Shown one piece after another: positions 1-7,337 of a DNA stretch of 37,573 nt. The notes under the pieces are model-generated. The model saw only the letters and a list, made by a program, of their open reading frames with translations. It had not been told where the DNA came from and made no database searches. Both the position numbers and the translations under genes were made by a program. Position 1 is the first letter of the stretch; the number at the start of each line of letters is the position of its first letter. Source of the DNA: an uncultured Hyphomicrobiaceae bacterium (GTDB lineage Bacteria; Pseudomonadota; Alphaproteobacteria; Rhizobiales; Hyphomicrobiaceae); assembly GCA_937873575.1 (NCBI GenBank), contig CALMPK010000109.1, positions 1-37,573 of the forward strand, read 5' to 3'.

Positions 1-1265
1 GCTGTGAAGTAGACGACAGCGAGCGGCAACCCCGTGGCGAGCGGCAGCGCCATCCGCACGCCGTCGCGCGCGAACGCCACGTTGTTGACCGAGACACGTG
101 TCGCGTTGGATTTCAGCTCGGCGAGCCCCGCCTCGCGCAGCCGCGCCAGCCACTCGGCGCCGGAACCGTTGAGCGCCATGTCGACGAGCGGCTCGCGCAG
201 GAAGGCCGCGACCGAGATCATCGTCAGCACCAGCACGCCGAAAAAGAACGTCGCCCAGCCGAGCGACTTGCGGGCGTCATAGACGCTCGGTGTGGCCGAC
301 ACGCGCGGCAGCAGCCAGGGCGCGGAGGCAAGGCCCGCCATCACCGTCCACACGGTGATGACAAACGCCGCCGGGCCGATGTCGACGAACGTCGCCGCGA
401 ACCGCTTGGAGACCGTGACGAACCCTTCACCCGGCAGGTTGAACGCAAGCTGGGACGCGGCCGCCTGTGGCAGGGCGAGTGACGCTTCCTGGCGCAGCAA
501 CGATCGCACCACCGGCCCCGAGCTCAACTGCGGTACGGGGATTTTGGTGACGATCAGCGCCACCAGCGCCGCCATCAGAAGAATTGCGAGAACGGTGGTG
601 ATGGCCTGCGCCGCGCTCGACCAGGAGAGTGAGCGCATTCCGCCGAGTGCGAGACTTGCGAGAACAACGCCCGCGAGCAGCGGGAGGATCGCGGCGGGAC
701 GCCAGCCGACCAGCCAGCCCGCGACGTAGGCGCCTATTCCAAGCTCGGCGGCGACGATCAGCAGCATCGGCACGGCCAGAAAGACGGCGGCGGCGATACG
801 CAGCCAATTGCTGGCGAAGCGCCGGCCGAGATAGGTCGGCACCGTGTAGGCTCCGAACTTGCGCAGGAATGGCGCCAGCAGGATGCCCATGACGACGAAA
901 CCGGCGAGTCCGCCGATGGTGATCGCAAGCCCGTCGTAGCCGCTGACGAAGAATACGCCCGTGACCGCGGCGAAACCGGTTGCGCCGAGCGCGGATACGG
1001 CGAGCGAGATGCCGGTGTAGATCGCCGCCACGCGCCGGCCCGCCGCAAAATAGTCGGTCGAGCTCTTCGTGTAGGCGGCGGTGCCGATGATGCCGTAGAG
1101 CAGCAGCGGCGCGGCGAGCATCAGCCACCGCAGGCGCTGGTCGGCGACGCCAAGGTACTCGAAGATGACGGTGAGGATGAACACCGACACCAGAAGCGCC
1201 GCGAAGATGCCGAAGTACGTGCCGAGCCGCGGATTGACCAGGCGGGAACGTGGCGTGAAGGTCAT
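1..1265 (-). CDS. Sodium:solute symporter, VC_2705-type large subunit (3' end cut by window)
   Basis: A secondary transporter of the SSS family, probably importing acetate or another small carboxylate with sodium. About 421 residues are visible before the gene runs off the left edge, so the C-terminus is missing. The protein begins MTFTPRSRLVNPRLGTYFG and shows repeated hydrophobic segments with family-like glycine-rich stretches (DYFAAGRRV, GATGFAAVTGVFFVSGYDG, PTYLGRRF, GGMRSLSWSSAAQ). The ATG at 1265 is the first start in frame. It lies 87 bp downstream of the DUF4212 small-subunit gene on the same strand, the usual partner of this symporter subtype. The partnership separates it from stand-alone ActP or PutP. 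The substrate is inferred from that pairing and from the neighbouring CrbSR-like system. Confidence 0.88.
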   Translation of the reverse strand, partial: MTFTPRSRLVNPRLGTYFGIFAALLVSVFILTVIFEYLGVADQRLRWLMLAAPLLLYGIIGTAAYTKSSTDYFAAGRRVAAIYTGISLAVSALGATGFAAVTGVFFVSGYDGLAITIGGLAGFVVMGILLAPFLRKFGAYTVPTYLGRRFASNWLRIAAAVFLAVPMLLIVAAELGIGAYVAGWLVGWRPAAILPLLAGVVLASLALGGMRSLSWSSAAQAITTVLAILLMAALVALIVTKIPVPQLSSGPVVRSLLRQEASLALPQAAASQLAFNLPGEGFVTVSKRFAATFVDIGPAAFVITVWTVMAGLASAPWLLPRVSATPSVYDARKSLGWATFFFGVLVLTMISVAAFLREPLVDMALNGSGAEWLARLREAGLAELKSNATRVSVNNVAFARDGVRMALPLATGLPLAVVYFT

Positions 1266-1352
1266 AGGCAACTCGGCAGGGCGGGGGGGGCGGCATCGTG
1301 CGCCGGTCGGCGGCTCGGCGGGCGCGGGTGTTCGTCCCGCTGCAGTGTCACC

Positions 1353-1613
1353 TCACTGGTCCTCGTGGGCGCCGTGCCAGTGGTCGATCGCATCCTGCCG
1401 GTTGACAAAGCTCGCGACGGTTGCGAGCGCGATCACGAAGATGCCGTGGGCGGTCAGCAGAAAGCCGATGGGAAAGCCGAGAAAGCGCTCTGCGTTCAGC
1501 GGCTCGCTGTAGAGCGGCAGCACGGTGATCGCGACGAGGAAGGGAACCAGGCTGGCGATCATCTGCCACTTGGTGTTGCGCCAGTAGGGCTTGCGCTCCT
1601 TGCGCTCCATCAT
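1353..1613 (-). CDS. DUF4212 protein, small subunit of a sodium/solute symporter
   Basis: An 86-residue membrane protein beginning MMERKERKPYWRNTKWQM. It has two hydrophobic segments (about residues 17-34 and 47-67) and a basic, aromatic N-terminus, the layout of DUF4212 proteins encoded just upstream of VC_2705-type symporters. The frame is open upstream to 1688. The double ATG at 1613/1610 was chosen because a GGGAG Shine-Dalgarno lies about 8 bases before it and because family members begin at this point. It is the first gene of a two-gene minus-strand unit with the symporter. Its function is presumed to be assembly or modulation of the large subunit. Confidence 0.88.
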   Translation of the reverse strand: MMERKERKPYWRNTKWQMIASLVPFLVAITVLPLYSEPLNAERFLGFPIGFLLTAHGIFVIALATVASFVNRQDAIDHWHGAHEDQ

Positions 1614-2064
1614 GACCGTGCTCCCTCGGAACGTTGCTGTCTGAGTGGTAAGCGGATCGGCCGCGCGCGAGAAGCCGAAAAACGACAACGCACCATCTGC
1701 GTCACCTCTGCGAAAAATTCCGTAGCGCGCTCGTGCGGAGAAGCGTGCTTCTTGCGTGGTGACGAGACGGTGTCTCCAGTTTCGACGATTGTTGCCGTCC
1801 GTGGTGGACGGTATGCCAGCACACTATTCGGGCTCACACGTGGCCGACAGGGCCGCGAGAGCGGGTGCAACGTCGGCGTTGACGCTATCTGGCAAGGATG
1901 CTTGGAGTGCGTCTTTATTAGACCTATTGATTAAATTGGCATCTATGTCAGAACTGCGACGCCCGGTCGCAACGTGAGTCCACAGGGATCGCGAACTCCG
2001 ACGGGACTGACGCTCAGCATCCCGGCGGATTTAACCGCTGTGGCCTGCGCCAGCAGGAGGAAAA
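1614..2064. promoter_or_regulatory. Divergent intergenic region between symporter operon and response regulator
   Basis: These 451 bases contain no convincing gene. They separate the minus-strand DUF4212/symporter unit from the plus-strand response regulator, so they should hold both promoters and probably the regulator's binding sites. An A+T-rich patch at 1912-1946 stands out from the surrounding G+C-rich DNA and is the likeliest promoter area for the response regulator. I could not find a clean sigma-54 or sigma-70 consensus in either direction. Confidence 0.5.
2052..2063 (+). promoter_or_regulatory. Strong ribosome binding site of the response regulator
   Basis: The sequence AGCAGGAGGAAAAATG places a near-perfect AGGAGG four to five bases from the ATG at 2065. 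This fixes the start codon and predicts efficient translation. Confidence 0.8.
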
Positions 2065-2730
2065 ATGCTCTCTTATCGTATCGTCATTGTGGACGATCAT
2101 CCGCTGTTCCGCGGCGCCCTGAAACAGGCGCTGTCGGCCTCGTTCGAGGCGGCCGAGATCGTCGAGGCAGGCTCTCTCGACGAGTTGACCGCGAAACTCG
2201 CCAGCGGCCTCGAGGTGGACTTGATCCTGCTGGATCTGACCATGCCGGGTGTTCAGGGCATCTCTGGCCTCGTGTTCCTGCGGGGGCAGTATCCCGAGGT
2301 GCCAGTCGTCATCGTCTCGGCGAACGACGACCCGACCACCATCCGCCGCTGCATGGAATGCGGCGCATCGGGCTTCGTGCCGAAGTCGGAGCCGGTCGAG
2401 CGCATTCGTCAGGCCGTGCGCGCGGTCCTCGACGGAAACGTATGGACACCGCCGGATGTCGATCTCTCCGCCGCAGTGTCGGGCGACGAGACCACGAACG
2501 ACCTGCTCGTCCGCCTGTCGTCGCTGACGCCGCAACAGGTGCGCGTGCTCATGATGCTGGGCGAGGGACTGCTGAACAAGCAGATCGCCTACAAGCTCGG
2601 TGTCTCGGAGGCGACCATCAAGGCGCACGTTTCGGCGATCTTGCAGAAGCTCGGTGTCGACAGCCGCACCCAGGCCGTGATTGCGGTCAACCGCATCGAC
2701 AATGGCGCGTGGATGAAGATCGCCAATTGA
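2065..2730 (+). CDS. LuxR/NarL-type response regulator, CrbR/ErdR-like
   Basis: A 221-residue two-component response regulator. Residues 1-120 form a receiver domain with the acidic pair D10/D11 (IVDDHP), the phospho-acceptor D57 (LLDLTMPG) and a conserved lysine in FVPKSEP. Residues about 152-215 form a LuxR-type helix-turn-helix (SLTPQQVRVLMMLGEGLLNK, then SEATIKAHVSAIL). It runs tail-to-tail with the hybrid kinase at 2906-6433 and is divergent from the DUF4212/symporter pair. That arrangement matches the CrbSR (MxtR/ErdR in Pseudomonas) system, which switches on acetate uptake and activation. Pairing with the adjacent kinase is inferred from proximity. NarL-like regulators of other pathways look similar, so the ortholog call is less certain than the family. 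Confidence 0.9.
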   Translation: MLSYRIVIVDDHPLFRGALKQALSASFEAAEIVEAGSLDELTAKLASGLEVDLILLDLTMPGVQGISGLVFLRGQYPEVPVVIVSANDDPTTIRRCMECGASGFVPKSEPVERIRQAVRAVLDGNVWTPPDVDLSAAVSGDETTNDLLVRLSSLTPQQVRVLMMLGEGLLNKQIAYKLGVSEATIKAHVSAILQKLGVDSRTQAVIAVNRIDNGAWMKIAN

Positions 2731-2746
2731 GGTTCGGCCTCAGTTG
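2724..2746 (+). terminator. Hairpin at the stop codon of the response regulator gene
   Basis: CAATTGAGG / CCTCAGTTG (one G-T pair) encloses a TTCGG loop and spans the TGA stop of the response regulator. A second inverted repeat, GGGAAGC / GCTTCCC, follows at 2764-2784. Neither has a T-run, so termination here is uncertain, but both lie between two convergent genes where termination is expected. Confidence 0.4.
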
Positions 2747-2905
2747 AGCGCGATCGGTTGCGAGGGAAGCCCACGGCGCTTCCCTTCGAAGGGGCAATTG
2801 AGCTCTCGGCTCGTGTTGGAGAGTGCGAGAGCCTTCTGGCCTGTTGGGACCCGCGGGGGAGAACCTTCGGAGCCGACGCAGGGCAGGCCGGTGGTTTCCG
2901 GCCGC

Positions 2906-5900
2906 CTATTCTGCCGCCGCCTGCCGGGCAATAGCGATCTTGGAGAGGATCGCGCGCAACGCTCCGGCCTTGAGCGGCTTCCTCAGCATCGGAATGTCGT
3001 AGGCGCGCACCTCGCGCTGCACCTCGAGGCTGTGATCGGCGGTGATCAGCACGGCGGGAATGGATTCGCCGAGCTCGCGCTGGATGCGCAGCACCGCATC
3101 GACACCGGTGCCGCTATCGAGGTGGTAGTCGGCCAGGATGATGTCCGGGCGGGTTCGTCCGGGACCGAGCTCGGCCAGCGCTTCGGCGGCGCTCGCGGCG
3201 GTGCGGACCGTGCAACCCCAGCCGAGCAGCAGCGTCTCCATGCCGGACAATACGGCCGGCTCGTTGTCGATGCAGAGCACCGAGCAGCCGGCGAGGCTGC
3301 CGGGTGCGGCGTGTGCCGGCGGCGCGATCTCCGGCTGCACGCGCGGCTCGGCGCGCGGCACGCGCACCGAGAAGCTGGAGCCACGAAGCGGGAGCGACTT
3401 GAGCTCGATCGGGTGATCGAGGATACGGCAGATGCGCTCGACGATAGAGAGACCGAGGCCCAATCCGCGCACGTTGCTCCCCGGCCCCTCCAGCCGCTGG
3501 AACTCCTTGAAGATCACGGTGCGCTTGTCGTCGGGAATGCCGGGGCCCGTATCGTACACCGAAATGACGACGTGATCGCCCTTGGGCCGTGCGCCGATCA
3601 GCACCGTTCCGGTGCGCGTGTACTTGATCGCGTTGGAGATGAGGTTCTGCAGGACGCGCCGCAGCATGCGGCGGTCGGATCGCACCCACAGTCTCGTCGG
3701 TGCGGTGAGAAGCTCAAGCCCCTTCTCCCGCGCAGTCGGCTCGAACTCTACCTTGAGCTGTCCGATGATCTCGCCGAGGGACATGTCGACCAGCTCGGGC
3801 TCGAGGCGGCCCGCGTCCATGCGCGAGATCTCGATCAGAGCGGCGAAGATCTCTTCGACGGCGGAGAGCGCGGCGTCGACGTTGTTGGCGAGCCGGCGAT
3901 CGTGGTCGGCGAGCGGGCGCTCACACAGGCTCGTCGCGTAGAGGCGCGCGGCGTTGAGCGGTTGCAGGATGTCGTGGCTGGCGGCCGCAAGAAAGCGCGT
4001 CTTGTCGAGGTTCGCCTGATCTGCCTTCGACTTGGCGACGGCGAGCGCGGCATTGACCTCGAGCAACTCGGCGGTGCGCTCACGCACGCGCCGCTCCAGG
4101 GTTTCGTTGGCGCGCGCCAGCGCGTTGGCGGCGGCGACGCGATCGGTGATGTCTGAGAACGTTGTGACGATACCGCCCTGCGGCATCGAGCTCGTGCGGA
4201 TCTCGATCTGGCGGCGGCCACCGAGAATGCGCTCCTGGAACGTCTCCTTGCGCACGGCAAGCTTGAACAGGCGCGCTTCGACCAGCTTGTCGATATCCCC
4301 CGGACCGAAGTCGCCGCGCATCGCGCACATGCGCAGGATGTCGTCGAGCGACGTGCCGACTCGACCGATCTCGGGGGGCAGGTCGAGCAACTCGCGGAAC
4401 TGCCGGTTCCAGCAGATCAGCCGCATTTCCTTGTCGAACACGGAAAGCCCGTGGCGCACCTGGTCGAGTGCAGATTGCAGCAGGTCGCGATTGTATTGGA
4501 GGGCCTCGGAGGCATCGTCGAGCAGCTTCATCGCCGATTGCCGGGAGACGCTGCCGCGCTTCAGCAGAAGCGACAGCACGAGGCGCGCGGAGGCCGAGCC
4601 GATGGCGCTCGACAGCAGGTTCTCGGCGAACCGGATGGCCGGGATGTCGGCCTCCTGCTCGCGTGACGGCCGTGTCGAACGCTTCGCCAGGAACTCCTGG
4701 AACGAGCGCCCGGCGCGGTCGGAGCCGAGATAGCGGCCGACGCAGATTTCGAGATCACCGAGCGACACGTTGGACCGCCAAAGGCGGTAAGCGGGAATGG
4801 GCGGCTGGCGCAGCGGCTCGTCCGGCGCGAACTGCTGCGCCTGGAGCAACTCGATGCGCTCCGGCGGGCGCAGCAGCGATACCGTGAGATAGGTGAGAAC
4901 GTTGACGGCGAGGCTCCACAGCACGCCGTGTGTCAGCGGCTCGAACTGAAGGAAGAACAGTGCCTGTGGCCGCAGCAGGCTGATGCCGAATGGGCCCTCG
5001 TCGAGGATCGCCGGACCGACCCACCCGGCGGAGACGATCCAAGGCAGCACGAGCGTGTAGGCCCACACGACGATGCCGGCGAGTATGCCGGCGATGGCGC
5101 CGCGCGCGGTGCCGTTGTGCCAGACGAGGCCGATGAAGAAGGCGGGCGCGAGCTGCGCGACGGCCGCGAACGAGAGCAGGCCGATGGCGGCGAGCCCGCG
5201 CGAATGGCCGAGCGTATGATAAACGAGATAGCTGAGCACCAGCAGAACGGCGATCGCGATCCGGCGTGTCAGCACCAGGGTGCGCGTCATGTCGACGGGG
5301 CCCGCCGTCGCAGCGTTACGCCGCAAGAGCAGCGGGACCGCGAGCCCGTTGCAGACCATGATGGCGAGTGCGACCGACTCGACGATCACCATGGCGGACG
5401 CCGCCGAGAGCCCGCCGACGAACGCGATCAGCGTCAGCGCTTGGTTATTCATCGAGATCGGCAATGCGAGAACGTAGAAGTCGGGATCGGTCGCGGTGCC
5501 CTGGAAGGTCATCAGGCCGCCGGCCGTGATCGGCACGACGAACATGTTGATCAGCACGAGATAGATCGGGAACAGCCAGCGGGCGCGGTTGATCTCGCGC
5601 TCGGAGGTATTCTCGACGATCGTCACGTGGAACTGCCGCGGCAGCAGGATGACGGCGAAGAAGGACAGGATCGTCACCGTCAGCCATATGCCGCCGTTGA
5701 GGCCCTGGGTGAATCTTTCGATCACCGCGGGATGCTTCGAAAGGTGTTCGATGAACGCCCCCGCGCCGCCGTGGAGCGTATAGATCGCGCCGATACCGAT
5801 GGCGAGGAATGCCGTGAGCTTGATCAGCGACTCCGCGGCGATCGCCAGCATCAGGCCTTCCTGGCTCTCGGTCGCGTCGATGTGGCGTGTGCCGAACAGG

Positions 5901-6433
5901 ATAGCGAAGAGCGCGAGGGCGATGGTGATGTAGAGAGCGGTATCGGCGAAACCGAAGCCCTGGAGAGGATTCGGCCCGATACCCGAAGGGCCGACGATGG
6001 TGTCGACAGAGATGCTGATCGCCTTCAACTGCAGGGCGATGTAGGGCAGCGTTCCGGTGATGGCGACGAGCGTGACCACGGCGGCGACAGACTGGCTCTT
6101 GCCGTAGCGCGCGGCGATGAAGTCGGCGACGGAGGTCAGGTTCTGGCTCTTGGCGATACGCGCGATGCGCACCAGCAGCGGCTGCCCGACGATGAACATC
6201 AGCAGCGGGCCGAGATAGACTGGAATGAAATCGAACCCGGTCGTCGCGGCCAGGCCGACGCTGCCGAAGAACGTCCACGACGTGCAGTAGACGGCCAGCG
6301 ACAGCGCATAGACCATCGGCCTGCCGGCAGCGGCTTTGGTCCGTCGGGCGCGGCGGTCGCCGAACCACGCCAGCAGGAACAGGCTGCTCAGGTAGAGCAG
6401 CGCGACGGCGACGATCACCCAGCCATCGATCAT
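2906..6433 (-). CDS. Hybrid histidine kinase with N-terminal sodium:solute symporter domain, CrbS/MxtR-like
   Basis: A 1175-residue membrane sensor. Residues 1-520 are an SSS-transporter-like domain of about 13 membrane segments. Residues 555-630 resemble the STAC linker of CbrA/CrbS kinases (VGRYLGSDRAGRSF, FAENLLSSAIGSASAR). Residues 645-770 are a PAS domain. A HisKA box follows with phospho-acceptor H820 (AAASHDILQPL). The HATPase domain has N934, DTGPGIP at 961 and GLGLGLSIV at 990. A C-terminal receiver has D1056, phospho-acceptor D1102 and K1152. All catalytic residues are present. The ATG at 6433 was chosen because the first membrane helix (MIDGWVIVAVALLYL) starts there; the frame is open to 6562. 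It faces the LuxR-type regulator and sits near the symporter pair, supporting a role in sensing carboxylate transport. Confidence 0.92.
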   Translation of the reverse strand: MIDGWVIVAVALLYLSSLFLLAWFGDRRARRTKAAAGRPMVYALSLAVYCTSWTFFGSVGLAATTGFDFIPVYLGPLLMFIVGQPLLVRIARIAKSQNLTSVADFIAARYGKSQSVAAVVTLVAITGTLPYIALQLKAISISVDTIVGPSGIGPNPLQGFGFADTALYITIALALFAILFGTRHIDATESQEGLMLAIAAESLIKLTAFLAIGIGAIYTLHGGAGAFIEHLSKHPAVIERFTQGLNGGIWLTVTILSFFAVILLPRQFHVTIVENTSEREINRARWLFPIYLVLINMFVVPITAGGLMTFQGTATDPDFYVLALPISMNNQALTLIAFVGGLSAASAMVIVESVALAIMVCNGLAVPLLLRRNAATAGPVDMTRTLVLTRRIAIAVLLVLSYLVYHTLGHSRGLAAIGLLSFAAVAQLAPAFFIGLVWHNGTARGAIAGILAGIVVWAYTLVLPWIVSAGWVGPAILDEGPFGISLLRPQALFFLQFEPLTHGVLWSLAVNVLTYLTVSLLRPPERIELLQAQQFAPDEPLRQPPIPAYRLWRSNVSLGDLEICVGRYLGSDRAGRSFQEFLAKRSTRPSREQEADIPAIRFAENLLSSAIGSASARLVLSLLLKRGSVSRQSAMKLLDDASEALQYNRDLLQSALDQVRHGLSVFDKEMRLICWNRQFRELLDLPPEIGRVGTSLDDILRMCAMRGDFGPGDIDKLVEARLFKLAVRKETFQERILGGRRQIEIRTSSMPQGGIVTTFSDITDRVAAANALARANETLERRVRERTAELLEVNAALAVAKSKADQANLDKTRFLAAASHDILQPLNAARLYATSLCERPLADHDRRLANNVDAALSAVEEIFAALIEISRMDAGRLEPELVDMSLGEIIGQLKVEFEPTAREKGLELLTAPTRLWVRSDRRMLRRVLQNLISNAIKYTRTGTVLIGARPKGDHVVISVYDTGPGIPDDKRTVIFKEFQRLEGPGSNVRGLGLGLSIVERICRILDHPIELKSLPLRGSSFSVRVPRAEPRVQPEIAPPAHAAPGSLAGCSVLCIDNEPAVLSGMETLLLGWGCTVRTAASAAEALAELGPGRTRPDIILADYHLDSGTGVDAVLRIQRELGESIPAVLITADHSLEVQREVRAYDIPMLRKPLKAGALRAILSKIAIARQAAAE

Positions 6434-6811
6434 GAGTACTTTCGGCGCTTGCGTGGTGTTCGGCCCTGGCGGGTCCGGGGGATGGATCAATTTGCCCGAG
6501 GCGGCAGGAAAATGCCACCGGTGCGGGCGCACGAGGTGAAAGCGTTCTTCCTTGCCCTGCAAATCCGCCCGGGCAAGCTTTGCGAGAGGAGCCGGGGCCT
6601 GCGGCGGTCATCCCCTGCTGGCGAGCAAACTGCTGTTCCCGATAGCAACCCATTCCGCGACTTGCAACGATTGTCGCGCACGGGAATTCCGAATAGCCTT
6701 CGCACGCATCAAGGGTGGGCGGACTGAGTCGTTGAATGCGTGCAGCCCATCCCGACAGGGGAAGCACGGCCGCCGAAACGGCCGGCATATGGCTGCAGGA
6801 AGGGTCCGCAG
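6434..6811. promoter_or_regulatory. Divergent intergenic region between kinase gene and mscL
   Basis: A 378-base region without a supported gene, holding the promoters of the kinase (minus) and mscL (plus). The only structure I noticed is an inverted repeat CGCGAC / GTCGCG at 6656-6678, separated by eleven bases (TTGCAACGATT). It could be an operator or a chance dyad. A CAGGAAGGG Shine-Dalgarno for mscL begins near 6796. Confidence 0.4.
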
Positions 6812-7213
6812 ATGGGCATCATCCAAGAATTCCGCGAGTTCGCGATCAAGGGCAACGTCGTCGACATGGCCGTCGGTATCATCATCGGCGGTGCGTTCGG
6901 AACCATCGTCTCGTCGCTGGTCAAGGACGTCATCATGCCGCCGATCGGCCTGCTTCTCGGCGGCGTCGATTTCTCCGACGTCAAGCTGACGCTGGCTCAG
7001 GCGGCGAACGGCAAAGACGCCGTCACCATGAACGTCGGCCTGTTCATCAACAACGTCATCTCGTTCCTGATCGTCGCCTTCGCCGTGTTCCTACTGGTCA
7101 AGTCTCTCAACGAGCTGAAGCGCCGGTTCGAGAAGGAGCAGGCTGCGGTACCGGCGCCGCCGTCGTCCACCGACGCCCTGCTGATGGAAATCCGCGACGC
7201 GCTGAAGAAGTAA
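6812..7213 (+). CDS. mscL: Large-conductance mechanosensitive channel MscL
   Basis: A 133-residue inner-membrane channel that opens under membrane tension to release solutes after hypo-osmotic shock. The N-terminal amphipathic helix and first membrane segment are unmistakable ([20 protein letters not shown], then [20 protein letters not shown]). A periplasmic loop (about residues 50-70) leads to the second membrane segment [20 protein letters not shown] and a charged C-terminal helix. Length is normal for the family. The frame is open to 6740, but the ATG at 6812 matches the family start (MGIIQEF) and has a good Shine-Dalgarno. It is monocistronic, followed by two hairpins. Confidence 0.97.
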   Translation: MGIIQEFREFAIKGNVVDMAVGIIIGGAFGTIVSSLVKDVIMPPIGLLLGGVDFSDVKLTLAQAANGKDAVTMNVGLFINNVISFLIVAFAVFLLVKSLNELKRRFEKEQAAVPAPPSSTDALLMEIRDALKK

Positions 7214-7219
7214 GTCGCG

Positions 7220-7293
7220 ACGGCGGTCAATCGAGACCGCCGTAAGCTTCCAAACGATTGGGACGCGCCCGTGCCGAGATGGTGCGGGCGCGT
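7220..7293 (+). terminator. Tandem hairpins after mscL
   Basis: Two inverted repeats follow the mscL stop. The first, ACGGCGGTC / GACCGCCGT, is a nine-pair stem with a six-base loop (7220-7243). The second, ACGCGCCCG / CGGGCGCGT, is a nine-pair stem at 7263-7293 followed by TGTCT. They lie between convergent genes and are probable bidirectional terminators, though neither has a long T-run. Confidence 0.5.
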
Positions 7294-7337
7294 TGTCTCG
7301 TGGGGCGCGCCTATCGCGGGCCGGTGTCTCGCCCGCG

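Noticed and set aside
427-1296. Long minus-strand open frame overlapping the symporter
   Set aside because: Arg/Ala/Pro-rich translation with no domain. It is the out-of-frame shadow of the symporter gene, which shows clear membrane segments.
4928-6727. 599-codon open frame on the plus strand
   Set aside because: Antisense to the hybrid kinase, rich in Glu, Asp, Arg and Gln without any motif. High-GC genes commonly leave long opposite-strand frames.
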